From positions 1 through 7,972 of the forward strand of contig DOTA01000144.1 in NCBI GenBank assembly GCA_003513015.1: a stretch of DNA of 7,972 nt, read 5' to 3'. The DNA is from Chloroflexota bacterium. Its GTDB lineage: Bacteria > Chloroflexota > Anaerolineae > Anaerolineales > UBA11858. Shown piece after piece: positions 5,374 to 7,972 of the stretch. The notes under the pieces were generated by a model. That model saw only the letters and a list, made by a program, of their open reading frames with translations, was not told where the DNA came from and searched no databases. The translations under genes and the position numbers were made by a program. Every line of letters begins with the position of its first letter. Positions within the stretch are counted from its first letter, which is position 1.

Positions 5374-7884
5374 ATGTTAAAGAAAATTGGCCGTGTTTTA
5401 TTGATTATTCTCGTCGTTTTGCTCGTGATCGGGGCCATCGCCGCCCTGACGGCCCCGGCTATCACCCGTAGTGTGGCTAAAAAATCCTTCCCGCAGATTG
5501 ACGGGGAAATCCAACTCACAGGTTTGGATGGCCCGGTAGATGTTTATCGCGATTCCTATGGTGTGCCGCAGATTTACGGCTCCAGCCTGCATGATTTAGT
5601 TTTCGCGCAGGGTTATGTGCATGCCCAGGATCGCTTTTGGCAAATGGATTTTTGGCGGCACCAGGGTTCGGGACGTCTCTCTGAGCTTTTGGGAGCTAAC
5701 ACGCTCTCTACCGATCAGTTCCTCCGTACCCTGGGCTGGGAACGCATCGCCGAGGTGGAATTCGCTCAGATGGATCCCGCCATACAGGATGTTTTGGAGG
5801 CTTACTCTGCGGGGGTGAACGCTTATCTGGCCGATCATCAAGGTACGGCCATCAGCCTGGAATATGCCTTTTTGCCGATCATCAACGCTGGTTACACTCC
5901 CGCGCCCTGGACCCCCATCAATACCCTGACCTGGGCCAAAGCCATGGCCTGGGAATTGGGCAGCAGCAAGCTCGATTATGAAATTACCTATGCCATGTTG
6001 CTGCACGATCTAACGCAAGAGCAAATCGATTTTGTGCTGCCACCCTACCCGGCCGATCATCCCGTAATTGTGCCGCACCCGCACCTGACCACCGGCACCG
6101 CGTCCATTCCTACAGATGATGCCGCCCTGGTAACCGCGGTTTACCCGGCCTTGCAGGAGGCTGATCGGCAGATCAACCTCGCAGGTGCCAATCATTCGGA
6201 CGCCATCGGCTCAAACAGTTGGGTTATCTCCGGGGCGCTGACCGAGAGCGGCATGCCCCTGCTGGCGAATGATATGCACCTGTCGGCGCAAATGCCTTCG
6301 ATTTGGTACGAAAACGGGCTGCATTGTGCCCCTGTCAGCGCGGATTGTAGCTACGAGGTTGCAGGATTCTCCTTTGCCGGGACTCCGGGAATCATCGTAG
6401 GACATAACGCCAACCTGGCCTGGGGTTTCACCAACGTTGGGCCAGATGTGGTTGATCTCTATATCGAAAAGATCAACCCTGAGAACCCGAACCAATACGA
6501 ATTCCAGGGTGAGTGGGTCGATATGGAAATCGTTACCGAAGTCATCAATGTGGCAGGTGGCGATCCGGTCGAGCAGACCGTGCGGATCACCCGTCATGGG
6601 CCGCTGATCACTGAGGTTTATGGGTTGGAAGATTTTGGCGAAACGGCCGGGGTTGATTTACCCGAAAATTACGCCCTGGCGATCCGCTGGACCGCGCTCG
6701 AACCGAGCTGCGTGACCTGCGCTATCTGGAACTTTAACACTGCCCAAAACTGGGAAGAGTTTCGGGCCGCGGCCTCCCAATTTGCCGCGCCTGCCCAAAA
6801 TATCGTGTACGCAGATTTGCAGGGCAACATCGGCTACCAGACCCCCGGCAATATTCCGATCCGGGCCGAGGGTCACAATGGGCAATATCCCGTGCCGGGT
6901 TGGACGGGCGAATACGAGTGGCAGCGCTACATCCCCTTCGAAGAACTGCCCTATGCCTTCAACCCGCCGGAGGGTTATATCGCCACCGCTAACAACGCCG
7001 TGGTGGGGCCGGAATATCCCTACATGATCTCGCAAATTTTTGCCCACGGCTTTCGCGCCCGGCGCATTGTGGATTTGATCGAAAGCGCCCCCGGCCCGAT
7101 CGATGCCGCTTACATCCAAAAAATTCATGGCGACAACATGGATTTGCTGGCCGCAGAACTGGTGCCCGTTTTGCTGGATGCGCCCCTCACAGATCAGGAT
7201 TTAGTAAAATTCCGCGGCCTGTTGGAAGGCTGGGATTACCAGATGGATATGGATTCCGCGCCCGCGGCGGTTTACGCGGCCTTTTGGAAGCATCTGCTGG
7301 CCCTGACCTTCAACGATGATGTGCCGGAATATTTCTGGCCCGAGGGCGGCGCGCAGTGGATGCAAGTTACTCGCCAAATTTTATATGATCCTGCTTCCCC
7401 CTGGTGGGATGATCAAACTACGCCCGCGGTTGAATCTCGGGATGATATTTTTGCGCAATCCTTAGAGGCTGCCCGCCAAGAACTGCGCGACCTGGCCGGG
7501 AAAGACCCCGCCAAATGGGCCTGGGGCGATCTGCACACCTTAACTTTCCACAATCAGGTGATGAACAACTTCCCGTTGATCAACTCAGCTTTCAACCGTG
7601 GCCCTTACCGCACCTCAGGCGGCAGCGCTATTGTGAATGCGACCTCCTGGTCTACATTGGATACTTTTGAAGTTCCCCATCTGCCCTCCGAGCGGGTCAT
7701 CATGGATTTGAGCAACTGGCAGAACTCACAGAGCATCCACCCCACCGGGCAATCGGGCCATGCTTATCACCCCCACTATGTTGATATGGCCGATCCTTGG
7801 CGCTTGATCCAATATCACACTCAACAGTGGGAACGCTCCGCCATCGAAGCGGATGCCGAGGGCCATTTGCAGCTGGTGCCCTAG
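5374..7884 (+). CDS. Penicillin acylase family (S45) Ntn hydrolase, membrane-anchored
   Basis: This 836-residue protein belongs to the family of self-cleaving amidohydrolases that includes penicillin G acylase, cephalosporin acylase and acyl-homoserine-lactone acylases. Residues 2-6 are basic and about 7-28 form a signal-anchor or signal peptide, so the enzyme acts outside the cytoplasm. The alpha-chain part includes the typical VDVYRDSYGVPQIYG and AQGYVHAQDRFWQMD. The autocleavage site is Gly279-Ser280 in IGSNSWVISG, making Ser280 the nucleophile at the start of the beta chain. Typical beta-chain segments follow: PLLANDMHL, PGIIVGHNANLAWGFTN, and GYIATANN, whose Asn540/Asn541 fits the oxyanion-hole Asn. 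The HP(T)GQSGH-type end is also present. Two Cys pairs (318/325 and 446/449) could be disulfides in an exported protein. Length is normal. The substrate cannot be told from sequence; a beta-lactam, an acyl-homoserine lactone or another amide are all possible. Confidence 0.93.
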   Translation: MLKKIGRVLLIILVVLLVIGAIAALTAPAITRSVAKKSFPQIDGEIQLTGLDGPVDVYRDSYGVPQIYGSSLHDLVFAQGYVHAQDRFWQMDFWRHQGSGRLSELLGANTLSTDQFLRTLGWERIAEVEFAQMDPAIQDVLEAYSAGVNAYLADHQGTAISLEYAFLPIINAGYTPAPWTPINTLTWAKAMAWELGSSKLDYEITYAMLLHDLTQEQIDFVLPPYPADHPVIVPHPHLTTGTASIPTDDAALVTAVYPALQEADRQINLAGANHSDAIGSNSWVISGALTESGMPLLANDMHLSAQMPSIWYENGLHCAPVSADCSYEVAGFSFAGTPGIIVGHNANLAWGFTNVGPDVVDLYIEKINPENPNQYEFQGEWVDMEIVTEVINVAGGDPVEQTVRITRHGPLITEVYGLEDFGETAGVDLPENYALAIRWTALEPSCVTCAIWNFNTAQNWEEFRAAASQFAAPAQNIVYADLQGNIGYQTPGNIPIRAEGHNGQYPVPGWTGEYEWQRYIPFEELPYAFNPPEGYIATANNAVVGPEYPYMISQIFAHGFRARRIVDLIESAPGPIDAAYIQKIHGDNMDLLAAELVPVLLDAPLTDQDLVKFRGLLEGWDYQMDMDSAPAAVYAAFWKHLLALTFNDDVPEYFWPEGGAQWMQVTRQILYDPASPWWDDQTTPAVESRDDIFAQSLEAARQELRDLAGKDPAKWAWGDLHTLTFHNQVMNNFPLINSAFNRGPYRTSGGSAIVNATSWSTLDTFEVPHLPSERVIMDLSNWQNSQSIHPTGQSGHAYHPHYVDMADPWRLIQYHTQQWERSAIEADAEGHLQLVP

Positions 7885-7893
7885 GCGATGATT

Positions 7894-7928
7894 AAAAAAG
7901 TAGGGGCGTCATTCAATGACGCCCCTAC
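7894..7928 (-). terminator. Palindrome acting as - strand intrinsic terminator
   Basis: GTAGGGGCGTCA (7900-7911) pairs with TGACGCCCCTAC (7917-7928) around the loop TTCAA. Read on the - strand, the stem is followed by six T (complement of A 7894-7899), a good rho-independent terminator. On the + strand it is followed by AAAATTC, so it would end acylase transcription poorly. It implies a convergent gene coming from beyond the right edge. The core GTAGGGGCG...CGCCCCTAC resembles short palindromes scattered between genes in many environmental bacterial genomes. Confidence 0.7.
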
Positions 7929-7972
7929 AAAATTCGGGGTTATGGGGGAGAAATTTTAAGCTTCGGCTGGCG

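Noticed and set aside
1..7972. CRISPR array, tRNA, rRNA, insertion sequence, toxin-antitoxin or phage-defence genes
   Set aside because: No spaced direct repeats, cloverleaf, transposase or defence-type genes are seen on either strand; the window is housekeeping-like apart from the features listed.

Overview
The window (about 8 kb, moderately GC-rich, tightly packed, every recognised gene on the + strand) looks like a piece of a bacterial chromosome. Gene content and style suggest an environmental Chloroflexota (Anaerolineae-like) genome: a DsbA-type oxidoreductase fused to a cyclophilin, a paired M16 peptidase, a membrane-anchored S45 (penicillin-acylase-like) hydrolase, and a GTAGGGGCG...CGCCCCTAC palindrome. 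The lineage is an inference from remembered family resemblance; no 16S or marker gene is present.

Region 1 (2-1170): the 3' part of a DsbA-cyclophilin fusion gene whose start lies upstream of the window. Its frame is open from base 2 to the TAA at 1121-1123 except for one TGA at 158-160. That TGA sits exactly where the first cysteine of the CPYC active site belongs, followed in frame by Pro-Tyr-Cys. Sixteen bases after it is a perfect 7-bp hairpin with a 6-nt loop, of the size and position of a bacterial SECIS element. TGA is an ordinary stop for three other genes here, so the best reading is a selenoprotein with a Sec-Pro-Tyr-Cys redox site. A simple gene call would start at GTG 185 and lose the catalytic site. 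A strong intrinsic terminator follows.

Region 2 (1171-2157): a TATAAT promoter element, a perfect 14-bp inverted repeat at the expected 5' end of the transcript, and an unrecognised single-pass membrane protein with a Val/Pro-rich beta-type outer domain.

Region 3 (2158-5182): a three-gene operon joined by ATGA overlaps. It encodes a zinc-site M16 peptidase subunit, an M16 subunit lacking the zinc site but carrying the R/Y substrate-binding motif, and holo-ACP synthase (acpS). It closes with a perfect 16-bp-stem terminator. The two M16 products probably form one heterodimeric protease; acpS is a coupled housekeeping gene.

Region 4 (5183-7972): a leader with competing GC-rich stems, then an 836-residue membrane-anchored Ntn hydrolase of the penicillin acylase family with its Gly-Ser self-cleavage site. 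The window ends with a palindrome that reads as an intrinsic terminator on the - strand, suggesting a convergent gene just beyond the edge.
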